Source of the DNA: Neolentinus lepideus HHB14362 ss-1
Taxonomy: Eukaryota; Basidiomycota; Agaricomycetes; Gloeophyllales; Gloeophyllaceae
Reading direction: 5' to 3'
Length of the DNA: 64,000 nt
Assembly: GCA_001632425.1 (NCBI GenBank)
Contig: KV425603.1
Location: 166,951-230,950 of the forward strand
In this document: piece by piece, positions 22,201 to 31,907 of the stretch
Layout: the number at the start of each line of letters is the position of its first letter
How positions within the stretch are numbered: the first letter of the stretch is position 1
Made by a program: the position numbers and the translations under genes
Notes under the pieces: generated by a model
Database searches by the model: none
Told to the model about the DNA's origin: nothing
What the model saw: only the letters and a program-made list of their open reading frames with translations

Positions 22201-24490
22201 TATAGGGACTTGACTGTTGCAATGAAGAGGTGGGGGAGTTTGAATTTGTCTAGGAAAGCCCAAAGGTAGTCGTGATCAATGCGATCATAAGCTTTTTCTT
22301 GGTTGAGGGCTATTATTGTGCCATTTTCCTCAGTGGCTTCGGCAAAACTGCTTGTGAGAGATGGACATGGTTGAATATTGATCTGCCTGGTATGAAGCCG
22401 GCTTGGTCTCGGTGGATGAGGTCATTAGCGTGGTCTGCCAGTTGTAGTGCAAGGGCTTTGGTTAGAATTTTGTAATCTGAGTTGAGGAGGGTAATCGGGC
22501 GGTAGTTTGCGATATTACTTCTGTCTTTTTTCTTAAATATTGGGCACATCCAGCCAGATGTGAACGTTGTTGTCGGGTCTATCCCATGTTTCTGAATATC
22601 GGTAAATACATGGGTTAAGGTTTTTATAATGTTAAAGGATGGTTGGTTTAGCTTAGTTTGTTGTTGGTGAATATCGTGTAGTTTCTTCCATAGTTCATAT
22701 GGTATCCCATCCAGGCCAGTTGCGGTGCCCGTTTTGGACTTCTTTAGTGATTCAGCTATGTGCTTTGTCTCCAGGAGGTCTTGGAGGTGTGTCTCAGTGT
22801 CGGGTGGGAGTTGTTGGGGTAGTGGTATGGAGTCTAGCACTTCTTCTCGGGCGGGTAAGTGAGCTTCAGGTGGGCGGGAGAGTTGGTCCACTAGTTGGAG
22901 AGATTTGTGGTAGTTTCTCGCAATCTCTGCCATTTTGTCAGAACGGGATGCAAAGGCTCAAGGATTTGACTCAGGGATCTCTAAGGTGTGTATTAGATCA
23001 CGAGGAGTCTTCACACTAAGTACGCGTGATAGGTATTTGGAAGGGGTTTCGCCCTTGGCCACCCAGCGGGCCTGTCCATGTATTTGGGCACGTGCGAAGC
23101 ACTTCTTATGTAGGTGGTCAATTTCACTTTCCAAGAATGTTGCATGGGTGCATAGGTTTTCGGAGGTGTCGAGGTTGGGGTTGTTTTGGGTGCATGATAG
23201 GTCTTTTTGCAGGGCATGTATTCAGCTTGTTATCTTCGCTAACGACTCTTTGGCGTGTCGTTTAGTGATATCGGTGATCGTGGTTTTGTAGGTTTGCCAT
23301 AGGCATTGCACATTGTCAACATCCGTTTGGTTTATTAGTGACAGTGAGTTCTGTAGTTCTATGCCTGTTGCGGTGACTTTTTCAATCAGGTTGTTATCAT
23401 TGATGAGGCCTAGTGGCCATGTCCATCAGCCAGCACCAATGTGCGGTGCATCAAGGGGCGAGAAGCGTAGAGTGGTTAGACGATGGTCAGATGGGACTAC
23501 TGAGGACGAGATAGTCCAGTCGCGTATATTAGGTAGGTGGGAGTGCTTTGTGTATACCCTGTCAATGTGGGACATTCGGGCTGAACTATTGTGGTAGGTG
23601 AATACTCTTTCCGTGTTGTGATCAGCACGCCACCCATCAATTACATTTAGGGCAAGGCGCACATCTCTAAGGGCATTCGTGGCTGGTGCAGGGTCAGCAT
23701 GAGGTGGGGATCGGTCAATTGGGTCTTCAACTATGTTGAAGTCACCCATCATGAAATCGGGCTTGGGTAGGGCATGGGTTTCCCAGTAGGTGGATATTTT
23801 GGCCCAGAAGTCTGGGTGCTGTGTATATTCATTCGGTGCATAGACGTTGAGGATCAAAAAGCGCTTCGATTTGTGCCATTTTGTTGACAGCAGTACCGCA
23901 TGGCCAGGTATTACTTCAGTAAATTCAAGATCATTTATGTTGGCAATTTCTCTATTTATGATGAAGGCGATGCCAGCGGAGGCTGTAGGTCAGTCGGGGT
24001 CAGGGGAATTTAGTACGTGTAGGCGTTTTGAATACAGTTCCTGTATATTATCTGAGTATTCATTATTTAGGTGGGTTTCTTGGATTGCTAGGATACCGAG
24101 GCGTTGGTCTCGCATTAGGGAGTGGATGCTACCCCACTTTGAGATGGGGGAGTGGCCGAGCTGTTGGGAATGGCGGCCATTCATGTTTAGGGATCCTAAT
24201 GTTATATTTGCTCTTGTGTTATGACTGATGTTGTTCGGTCAGACAGCGAGGTTCGGTGGAGCCACGTTGTGATGGGGGAGGTCATGATGGTGGTTATCAG
24301 GTGGGAGATCGAGGTCTGAGGTGGTGCGAGGGCTGCGTCTGGTGCTGGGATGCACTTGGTGGAGCTGATGCTCATTATTGTGGTGGAGTGGAGGGGGAGA
24401 GGGAGAAGGATGCACCACTGAGGTGGGCCTGCCACCGATCTCCTCGGATGCATCAGTACAGGTTGCTCTGATGGGAGGAGGCACACCCAT
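19297..24490 (-). pseudogene. LINE ORF2: endonuclease, reverse transcriptase, RNase H (broken)
   Basis: Read on the minus strand from about 24490. The apurinic-type endonuclease (about 24184-23426) shows QETHLNN, GDFNIVED and SDHRLT. The reverse transcriptase (about 22930-21030) shows GLDGIPYELWKK, YRPITLLNSDYK, HGVRQGDPLS and the catalytic LFADDTT box. RNase H (about 20650-20128) keeps YTDGSC, GELVAV, ITDSMYVIKG and HNGDPGNEAADG, so all acidic residues are there. The C-terminal tail with a CLFC...H motif runs to 19297. Damage: in-frame stops near 24000, 23435, 23225 and 22960, and frameshifts near 22340 and 21890. Several stops fit CGA-to-TGA or TGG-to-TGA/TAG transitions. Confidence 0.85.
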
Positions 24491-24580
24491 TCCTCGTCCG
24501 GGGAGGTGTGAACCAGGAACTGTTACAGGGACTGCATGGGAGGGTTTGTTGTGGTGGTCGAATTACTTAGCCTGGGTTTT

Positions 24581-26632
24581 GTCCAGTTTACGGGTCAGGG
24601 TCAGCTTGCCCAGCTGTCACGGGGAGCTATGCATAGGTACATTGGCTGCTGTCTCGAGTCAGGCAGTTAGGGTACAGAGCTTAAGCCTCTCGGCACGGCA
24701 CACTCAGGCCTGAATAGGCTGCTGTTTTTGGCTTGCGCCGATGTTGTCAGGCAGACTCACTTTCCCGTCCTGTATACAGTTGGTATATTTGGGTGGGTCT
24801 GCTGGTAGGGAACATGCTGTTGCTGGCTCAATGGCATGCTGGTTTGGGCCGAGCTAGTGGGCAAACGAGAATGCTTGTATAGCATCGGCAGGGGTGGGTA
24901 CAGAGATTCATGTAGTATTTACAGCACTTTTTACATATTAGGATAGTATGTAAGGTAAGGAGTATGCGACATCTGTGGTTTTGGTGTGGTAAGGATGAGA
25001 TAGGGTTGTGTGGCAGAAGCGGCAGTGACAGGTTGAATTGAAGTCCGCGAGGGCATGTTGAATGCACTCAGTAGTGGTGCGAGTTGAGGCACACTATAGA
25101 TTAGGGTTGCGCCAGGTAGTACAGGAAAGAATAAGGAGGGATATAATGGGCATAGGCAGGCACGCTAGGCAGTGCAGCAGGTTTTATATGATTATGGGGC
25201 TGGCACTACAGCGGGGGAGGCGGTGGTGGTTGCTGCTGGCCCAGTCCCTGTCTCCCACCCTGTCCTTGGCCACATTGGCCATTTTGGCCACGTCTGCGTG
25301 ACCGGTTTGCACCGTGACCGCGTTCTTGTTTGCGACCATGTGCTTGTTGGGCAAAGTGAGTGACGTTGGGCTCGTCCTGAGTGAGCCAGGAGCTGTCGTA
25401 TGTGGGTCCATTCCAACCATGGATGGTCGAGAATGGGCAGAGGCCATGGGGGTGGGTTATGCAGTGACATAGGGAGCAGGAGCTGAAGCGGGTGGGTTGG
25501 CCTGTACCATGTAAGGGTGTCTCATACACTTGCTGAAAGAGAGCTTCACGTAGTTGGTACCAGATGGCATTCGAGATGCTGTTTGGTCAGTCACCGAGCA
25601 TGATATATTGCGGGATGGATATTCCACCAGGGGCATGGAGTGGGATGCGAGTGAGCGTGATTGAGTGTGCAAATGTGTTTGCGAGATCGTCGAGCTGGTC
25701 CTGGGGCCAATTAAAGTAACGCTGGAGTACATCACATATGATGGCATGGGTGGTCAGGATATGGAGGATGTCAATAATCGCAGTGAGGAGGGCATCGGTA
25801 TTGTCTGATGTAAAGCCGTTGATGGCACAGATGACGGAGTGAACTGGTTCGGGCGCTGGGATTGGGAAGACTTGGAAAGATGCACGCGGGTGGGAGATAA
25901 CACCCCATTCCAGCATGCTGTTGAAAGTCACAGGGGGTAGGTTCCGCAGGAAGAATACGGGTGGGTTAGGGACATCTGGGCTGGTGGTGACAGGCTATGA
26001 CACACAACAACCACCAATAACACCTAGATAATGCGGAGGGAACTCCGTCTAATAGTGTTGGCAGTCAAAGGGCAGAAGGGTAAAGCTTGGGGGAGGTGAG
26101 GGATGAAAAACAACACAATGGAAGGCACCGTATATCTCCTGTGAGTCGACCCAGATGCTCTATGCAACTCCTAACTCTCTAAAACTCTGAAACTACACTT
26201 CTCGGCGCCAACTCGGTGCTTCTTGGAGGGTATTCGGTACTGGACAAGACCAGCTGTCCATCGGAAGGACTCGGAAGAGTGAAAGACAATAGCTCAGAAG
26301 GTTCCTCCACGCCGGAGGACTCTAGGACGCAATAGAATGCAACGTGGACGCAGTAAAATGCAGTAAGAACGCAATGGAGACGATAAGACGCAACGCAAAC
26401 GCGAGACCTCACGCCAAGGTCGACTAGAATGCAATCTTTAACGCAGCAAGACTTTGAGATGTGGGGGTGAAGTAAATTCAATGGTGACCCATATGGTGGT
26501 CCGGAATGATCTGATGTGGGTCTGAGAATACAGGGTGTCTAAAGTACTAAGTAACCCAAATGTCCGAAATCTACTAAGTCCGAAGCTCCTTCGTCTATCA
26601 AATCATGCCATATGCAACAAATGAGAATATAC
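24581..26632. repeat. Duplicated segment, left copy
   Basis: A 2052-bp block that is repeated at 26733-28784 with a constant offset of 2152. I see about four differences, all transitions, clustered near 24720-24780. It covers the end of LINE ORF1 and the first 645 bp of a family B copy, and stops exactly at the N gap. Confidence 0.9.
25988..26632 (+). mobile_element. Family B element, copy 2, cut by the gap
   Basis: This begins TGACAGGCT like the other copies and matches 28140-28784 base for base as far as I can read, then runs into the N stretch. It is probably the same physical element as the copy at 28140, represented twice. Confidence 0.8.
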
Positions 26633-26732
26633 NNNNNNNNNNNNNNNNNNNNNNNNNNNNNNNNNNNNNNNNNNNNNNNNNNNNNNNNNNNNNNNNNNNN
26701 NNNNNNNNNNNNNNNNNNNNNNNNNNNNNNNN
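26633..26732. other. Assembly gap (100 N)
   Basis: Exactly 100 N, the conventional placeholder for a gap of unknown size. It sits at the junction of two nearly identical 2052-bp blocks, as happens when overlapping contig ends are not merged. Confidence 0.98.
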
Positions 26733-28784
26733 GTCCAGTTTACGGGTCAGGGTCAGCTTGCCCAGCTGTCACGGGGAGCTATGCATAGGTACATTGGCTG
26801 CTGTCTCGAGTCAGGCAGTTAGGGTACAGAGCTTAAGCCTCTCGGCACGGCACACTCAGGCCTGAATAGGCCGCCATTTTTGGCTTGCGCCGATGTTGTC
26901 AGGCAGACTCACTTTCCCGTCCTGTATACAGTCGGTATATTTGGGTGGGTCTGCTGGTAGGGAACATGCTGTTGCTGGCTCAATGGCATGCTGGTTTGGG
27001 CCGAGCTAGTGGGCAAACGAGAATGCTTGTATAGCATCGGCAGGGGTGGGTACAGAGATTCATGTAGTATTTACAGCACTTTTTACATATTAGGATAGTA
27101 TGTAAGGTAAGGAGTATGCGACATCTGTGGTTTTGGTGTGGTAAGGATGAGATAGGGTTGTGTGGCAGAAGCGGCAGTGACAGGTTGAATTGAAGTCCGC
27201 GAGGGCATGTTGAATGCACTCAGTAGTGGTGCGAGTTGAGGCACACTATAGATTAGGGTTGCGCCAGGTAGTACAGGAAAGAATAAGGAGGGATATAATG
27301 GGCATAGGCAGGCACGCTAGGCAGTGCAGCAGGTTTTATATGATTATGGGGCTGGCACTACAGCGGGGGAGGCGGTGGTGGTTGCTGCTGGCCCAGTCCC
27401 TGTCTCCCACCCTGTCCTTGGCCACATTGGCCATTTTGGCCACGTCTGCGTGACCGGTTTGCACCGTGACCGCGTTCTTGTTTGCGACCATGTGCTTGTT
27501 GGGCAAAGTGAGTGACGTTGGGCTCGTCCTGAGTGAGCCAGGAGCTGTCGTATGTGGGTCCATTCCAACCATGGATGGTCGAGAATGGGCAGAGGCCATG
27601 GGGGTGGGTTATGCAGTGACATAGGGAGCAGGAGCTGAAGCGGGTGGGTTGGCCTGTACCATGTAAGGGTGTCTCATACACTTGCTGAAAGAGAGCTTCA
27701 CGTAGTTGGTACCAGATGGCATTCGAGATGCTGTTTGGTCAGTCACCGAGCATGATATATTGCGGGATGGATATTCCACCAGGGGCATGGAGTGGGATGC
27801 GAGTGAGCGTGATTGAGTGTGCAAATGTGTTTGCGAGATCGTCGAGCTGGTCCTGGGGCCAATTAAAGTAACGCTGGAGTACATCACATATGATGGCATG
27901 GGTGGTCAGGATATGGAGGATGTCAATAATCGCAGTGAGGAGGGCATCGGTATTGTCTGATGTAAAGCCGTTGATGGCACAGATGACGGAGTGAACTGGT
28001 TCGGGCGCTGGGATTGGGAAGACTTGGAAAGATGCACGCGGGTGGGAGATAACACCCCATTCCAGCATGCTGTTGAAAGTCACAGGGGGTAGGTTCCGCA
28101 GGAAGAATACGGGTGGGTTAGGGACATCTGGGCTGGTGGTGACAGGCTATGACACACAACAACCACCAATAACACCTAGATAATGCGGAGGGAACTCCGT
28201 CTAATAGTGTTGGCAGTCAAAGGGCAGAAGGGTAAAGCTTGGGGGAGGTGAGGGATGAAAAACAACACAATGGAAGGCACCGTATATCTCCTGTGAGTCG
28301 ACCCAGATGCTCTATGCAACTCCTAACTCTCTAAAACTCTGAAACTACACTTCTCGGCGCCAACTCGGTGCTTCTTGGAGGGTATTCGGTACTGGACAAG
28401 ACCAGCTGTCCATCGGAAGGACTCGGAAGAGTGAAAGACAATAGCTCAGAAGGTTCCTCCACGCCGGAGGACTCTAGGACGCAATAGAATGCAACGTGGA
28501 CGCAGTAAAATGCAGTAAGAACGCAATGGAGACGATAAGACGCAACGCAAACGCGAGACCTCACGCCAAGGTCGACTAGAATGCAATCTTTAACGCAGCA
28601 AGACTTTGAGATGTGGGGGTGAAGTAAATTCAATGGTGACCCATATGGTGGTCCGGAATGATCTGATGTGGGTCTGAGAATACAGGGTGTCTAAAGTACT
28701 AAGTAACCCAAATGTCCGAAATCTACTAAGTCCGAAGCTCCTTCGTCTATCAAATCATGCCATATGCAACAAATGAGAATATAC
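26733..28784. repeat. Duplicated segment, right copy
   Basis: This is the second copy of 24581-26632. It starts immediately after the N stretch, and its continuation after 28784 is unique, completing the family B element to 29544. Confidence 0.9.
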
Positions 28785-29544
28785 GTCCAAAAACATACCA
28801 CCACAGCACGCCATATGCCTAACCGAGTACCGCGATCATTCCGAAATATGCTCGGTGCCTTAGAAACAACCGGTCCAAAGGAAAACCTTCCAAAATTGCT
28901 CCATCCAAAGTGTCGGCGCCCATGAATGACTTGTATGAGCTGACTCGCATCGTGAACATCGTAAGGATAGTCGACAAAGGTCCGCGATGGCATTGGAGTG
29001 GCAAGGAGGATCCGCAGCACCTGAACTCAATGCGTCCAATCAGCTCGGAGGTGCCGCATGGTCGAATGGAGGATAAGATCACCGCAAGTGCATAAGGGAG
29101 ACTGGATACAGTCAACTCAGCATGGATAAGCTCGGGATAAAGGTGCCGAGAGCGCCGAGTGTGGTGAAATCGCTGATGTCGGGGGGTTCTGAAGGTCCTG
29201 AATGCTGACTAGCCTTGCAACATCCACATGGTGATGTTCTGGAGAATGTAGGAGGTCCACTGATAACGTCGGTGCTGCTCTTGAGGTGCGTAATGGTCAC
29301 TTGGTCATCTCGGCATACAGTAAAAGCTCCGAGGATCTCCGAGGATGCGGTGGTGAAGTACTGAAACTCGGCGCTATGTCTAAGTGCGTCGGTTGTAGCA
29401 GGCGTATGGCTCAGAGCTCAGATATGAAGTACGTTGGAGCATGGAGATGTGTCGGAGGTGAATGGGAGTGGTGGAGTGCTCCGAGAAGTCATTAGAAACA
29501 CTGAAAATGTGTTTTCGGAGGCTAGCGGCACCTGAGGCCTATCA
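28140..29544 (+). mobile_element. Family B element, copy 3 (complete, inside LINE ORF1)
   Basis: A 1405-bp unit from TGACAGGCT to GGCCTATCA, flanked by GTGG on the left (28136-28139) and GCGG on the right (29545-29548). These look like a 4-bp target duplication in which one copy changed C to T at a CpG. It interrupts LINE ORF1 between ITTPIPVQ and TSPDVPNPP on the minus strand. Compared with copy 1 it has an extra stretch of about 50 bp (near 28745-28800) and many CpG versus TpG/CpA differences. Confidence 0.8.
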
Positions 29545-31555
29545 GCGGCTTGCACGGGGATGGGGGTAGTGATTGTGATCACTTCTGGATCGATTGCAGA
29601 CACTGCATGCGAGTACTCAATGGTGACAGTGCGAATGTGTGCGGCTGCTTCAGCACCGCGCGTGGGGAGGTCTCATCCGCTCCAGTTATGGGGCAGGACT
29701 ATAAGTACGGGGTTGGGTTGCCTGAAGATTGTGACTAGCTGGGTGGGGGCGATGTTACAAACAAGGACTGTGTTACTGGTGCGATGTGTGCACGGGAAGC
29801 CTCCAGGAGGTGGGGTAGTGAATGCTGTGAGGGAGCCACACCTGTATGCATCTTGGGGTGCCGTGTGGGTATCTATGGCCAGGAGGTCCTCCTCGATGAA
29901 GTGGAGGAACGCCTCCAGTTGCGGGTTTGTGAGGTTGTGCTGTCCATCTTCAATAGGCGCGGGCATGAGGGGGGGTGCTAGGATGGGGGCCGGTTGGTGT
30001 ACCGGTTGCACGGGGATGGGTGTACGTTCTGCATGATGGGTGAGCTGGTGTGTTTGCACCTGAGTGTTATACGTACCCGTTTGCTCCTCTTGGGCAGCCA
30101 TTTCATGATCATGCTCCACTTGGGCCGGTGGTCCATAGTTTGCAGTTGTTGGTAGCGGCGGGGGTGTGGTAGGGGGTGGCGCGGGGGGCAGTTCTCCCGC
30201 AACAACCATGGCATAGGTTGTGTTGGTGGTGGCGGTCAAAGGGAGCTGGGTTGTCGGTTGGACAGTGGTTGGCCCAGCAGATGTATTCGGGTGGGGTGGT
30301 GTCCAGTCATTGGATGCGTGCTGGTTAGGTGCAGTTGCCAGTGCCGGGGGCGCTGGCGTTGGTGCTGTGGCGGCACCTGAGGGGCGTGAGAGAGCACGGC
30401 GGGCAGTAGTGAAGGTCAGGGCCCTGGCAGCTCCGAGGGCTGCATTGACCAGATCTGGTGGGTCCTAGATCCGGAATGGCATGGGAGAGGACTCAAGGTC
30501 CATGTAGTTGGCATCATCCTCAGATGGAAGCAGTATGGAGGTGGCATAAGGGGACTGAATTACGGTGTCATCATCTGATAGTTGCAGTTTGGACATGGTC
30601 CGAATGACCGGCTGGATGACCAGATCAGGATCAAGAGGGAGGTGGCTCGTGGGGGTGAAGTGTGTAGTTAGGGGCTGCTGTGTCTGTGGTATGCGGTTTG
30701 GCGGGGGTGTTTGTGAGGAGGCAGGTGCGTCGCTTGCACCTGTCGACAATCATGAGGTGGTCCGTCTTTTCTCAACAGGGCGTACAGTTGCCTTTTGCGT
30801 CGCTGATCGAATCGAGCTTGTTGGTTTCTCTTCACTCGGCATCGGGCCTGTGGGAGTCGATGCTCTTGTGCCAATTTTAGGGGGAGGGGGATAAATTTGG
30901 GGGGAAAGGGATAAATTTGGGTGGGACTTTATAGGAGAATTCTCACTGTTGTCGGAGTTTGATGGGTGCGGAGCAACTGTACAGCTGGGGCGGCGGGAGT
31001 TGCCGAGGGTGATGGATTGGCCAGGCATGTTGGTTTTTGTGGAGGATATGGGCGATGTTGGGAGATGGTTCTGGTTATTATACTGGGTTTCTTTCTGCGT
31101 GGTGCCGGCTGGTCTGTTGTGGTGCTTTTTAGACTTAGGTGTTGATGCAGGGGTGGGGGTACATGGGTCAGGGTTGGCGCAGTTGTTTATCTGGCAGGCT
31201 AACGTGCTCTCAGCGGTGAGCAACATCGGGGTGGGTTGTGTGGTAGCATTTCATTGGTCATTTGGACATGTGAGTGTCGTAGGACTGTGTCCTAGGGGCT
31301 GTCTGTGGATGACTTGTATTGGCATAAGCCATTTCCTTGCCCACAAGTGCATGGGAACTCTCGACCATGATGGTGGTATGAGATCAAGGTGCCCCCCTTT
31401 TCATTTTTCACATTGTTATTAACTATTTTACACATGTTAGTAACACCTTTGTTAATAACTGTTAATAACACGTGTTAATAATGCCCTCGAGGCACTGATG
31501 TTAATAACAACGTGAAAAACTCGGGACGAATTATTCACCGTACCCTATTGTTTTA

Positions 31556-31907
31556 GACATACGAAATAGAATGCAGTCGCCTTGACGATATGTTTTCGTT
31601 CGGAGGGCTGTGGATGATCGGATAGATCCGAGTGCAGCTGTCTCCTCCCAAACAAAGTCGACGCTAAGCCGCCGCCCTCATTCTACATCACTGTCTTTGT
31701 TTGTCAGCGTTCTTAACGACGAGCACGTCCTCCACGACCTCCACCTGTCTGTGCTCACTACTCGCAACGACGGCGACGGCCTTATATTGCTGCGCGGCTT
31801 TGTAAGCAGGCCCGCCGCGTCTCTGGAACAGCTGAACCTATTTATCGTCGTCATACTCGACGGTACGAGGGTCTGAGAGCTATCCTCTATTCAGTGGGCG
31901 GTGTGCA
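31556..31907 (+). promoter_or_regulatory. Promoter and 5' UTR region of the PAK kinase gene
   Basis: 352 bp lie between the MITE's right target duplication and the kinase ATG at 31908. The stretch is probably the remaining proximal promoter and 5' leader. No TATA box is obvious. The insertion separates it from whatever lay upstream. Confidence 0.5.

Larger units (their letters stand above)
24828..31226 (-). pseudogene. LINE ORF1 (gag-like), split by family B and by a duplicated gap region
   Basis: The frame starts at 31226 and is rich in Pro, Thr and Ser, with few stops as far as 29549. After the family B insertion it resumes (MTFNSMLEWGVISHPRAS) and ends with a Cys/His cluster (CSLCHCITHPHGLC) and a glycine/glutamine/arginine-rich stretch with a proline run, probably for RNA binding. 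The part from 25931 down is present twice because of the duplication around the gap. In-frame TGA/TAG codons interrupt it, for example at about 30750 and 30470. No enzymatic domain is expected in ORF1. Confidence 0.65.
19141..31396 (-). mobile_element. Non-LTR retrotransposon (LINE, Tad1-like) inserted in the MITE
   Basis: The element reads on the minus strand from a GGGGGG-leading 5' end at 31396 to a 12-nt poly(A) at 19152-19141. It is flanked by a perfect 14-bp target duplication CTTTTCATTTTTCA (19127-19140 and 31397-31410). Order of parts: 5' UTR, ORF1 (gag-like with a Cys/His cluster), ORF2 with AP endonuclease, reverse transcriptase and RNase H, then a short 3' UTR. The EN-RT-RNH order and fungal host suit the Tad1 clade. 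The apparent length of 12.3 kb is inflated by a family B insertion and a 2.15-kb duplication with a gap; the underlying element is about 8.7 kb. Stop codons and frameshifts make it inactive. Confidence 0.85.
18729..31547. mobile_element. hAT-like MITE (about 550 bp) carrying nested insertions
   Basis: The ends are TAGGGTACGG / CCGTACCCTA, with about 20 of 21 terminal bases inverted-repeated, flanked by the identical 8-mer TTGTTTTA (18721-18728 and 31548-31555). Subterminal GTTATTAAC / GTTAATAAC palindromes are repeated at both ends. Removing the retrotransposon at 19141-31396 and one copy of its target duplication leaves about 550 bp, so the original element is small and non-autonomous. It contains a short plus-strand frame (18867-19091) that may be a transposase remnant but has no recognisable motif. 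Confidence 0.8.

Noticed and set aside
24581..28784. A true tandem gene duplication with repeated reading frames
   Set aside because: The repeat boundary coincides exactly with a 100-N gap, and the repeated frames belong to a broken retrotransposon, so an assembly or haplotype artefact is the simpler reading.
29560..30036. 158-codon plus-strand frame in the repeat island
   Set aside because: It is antisense to the proline-rich ORF1 of the LINE.
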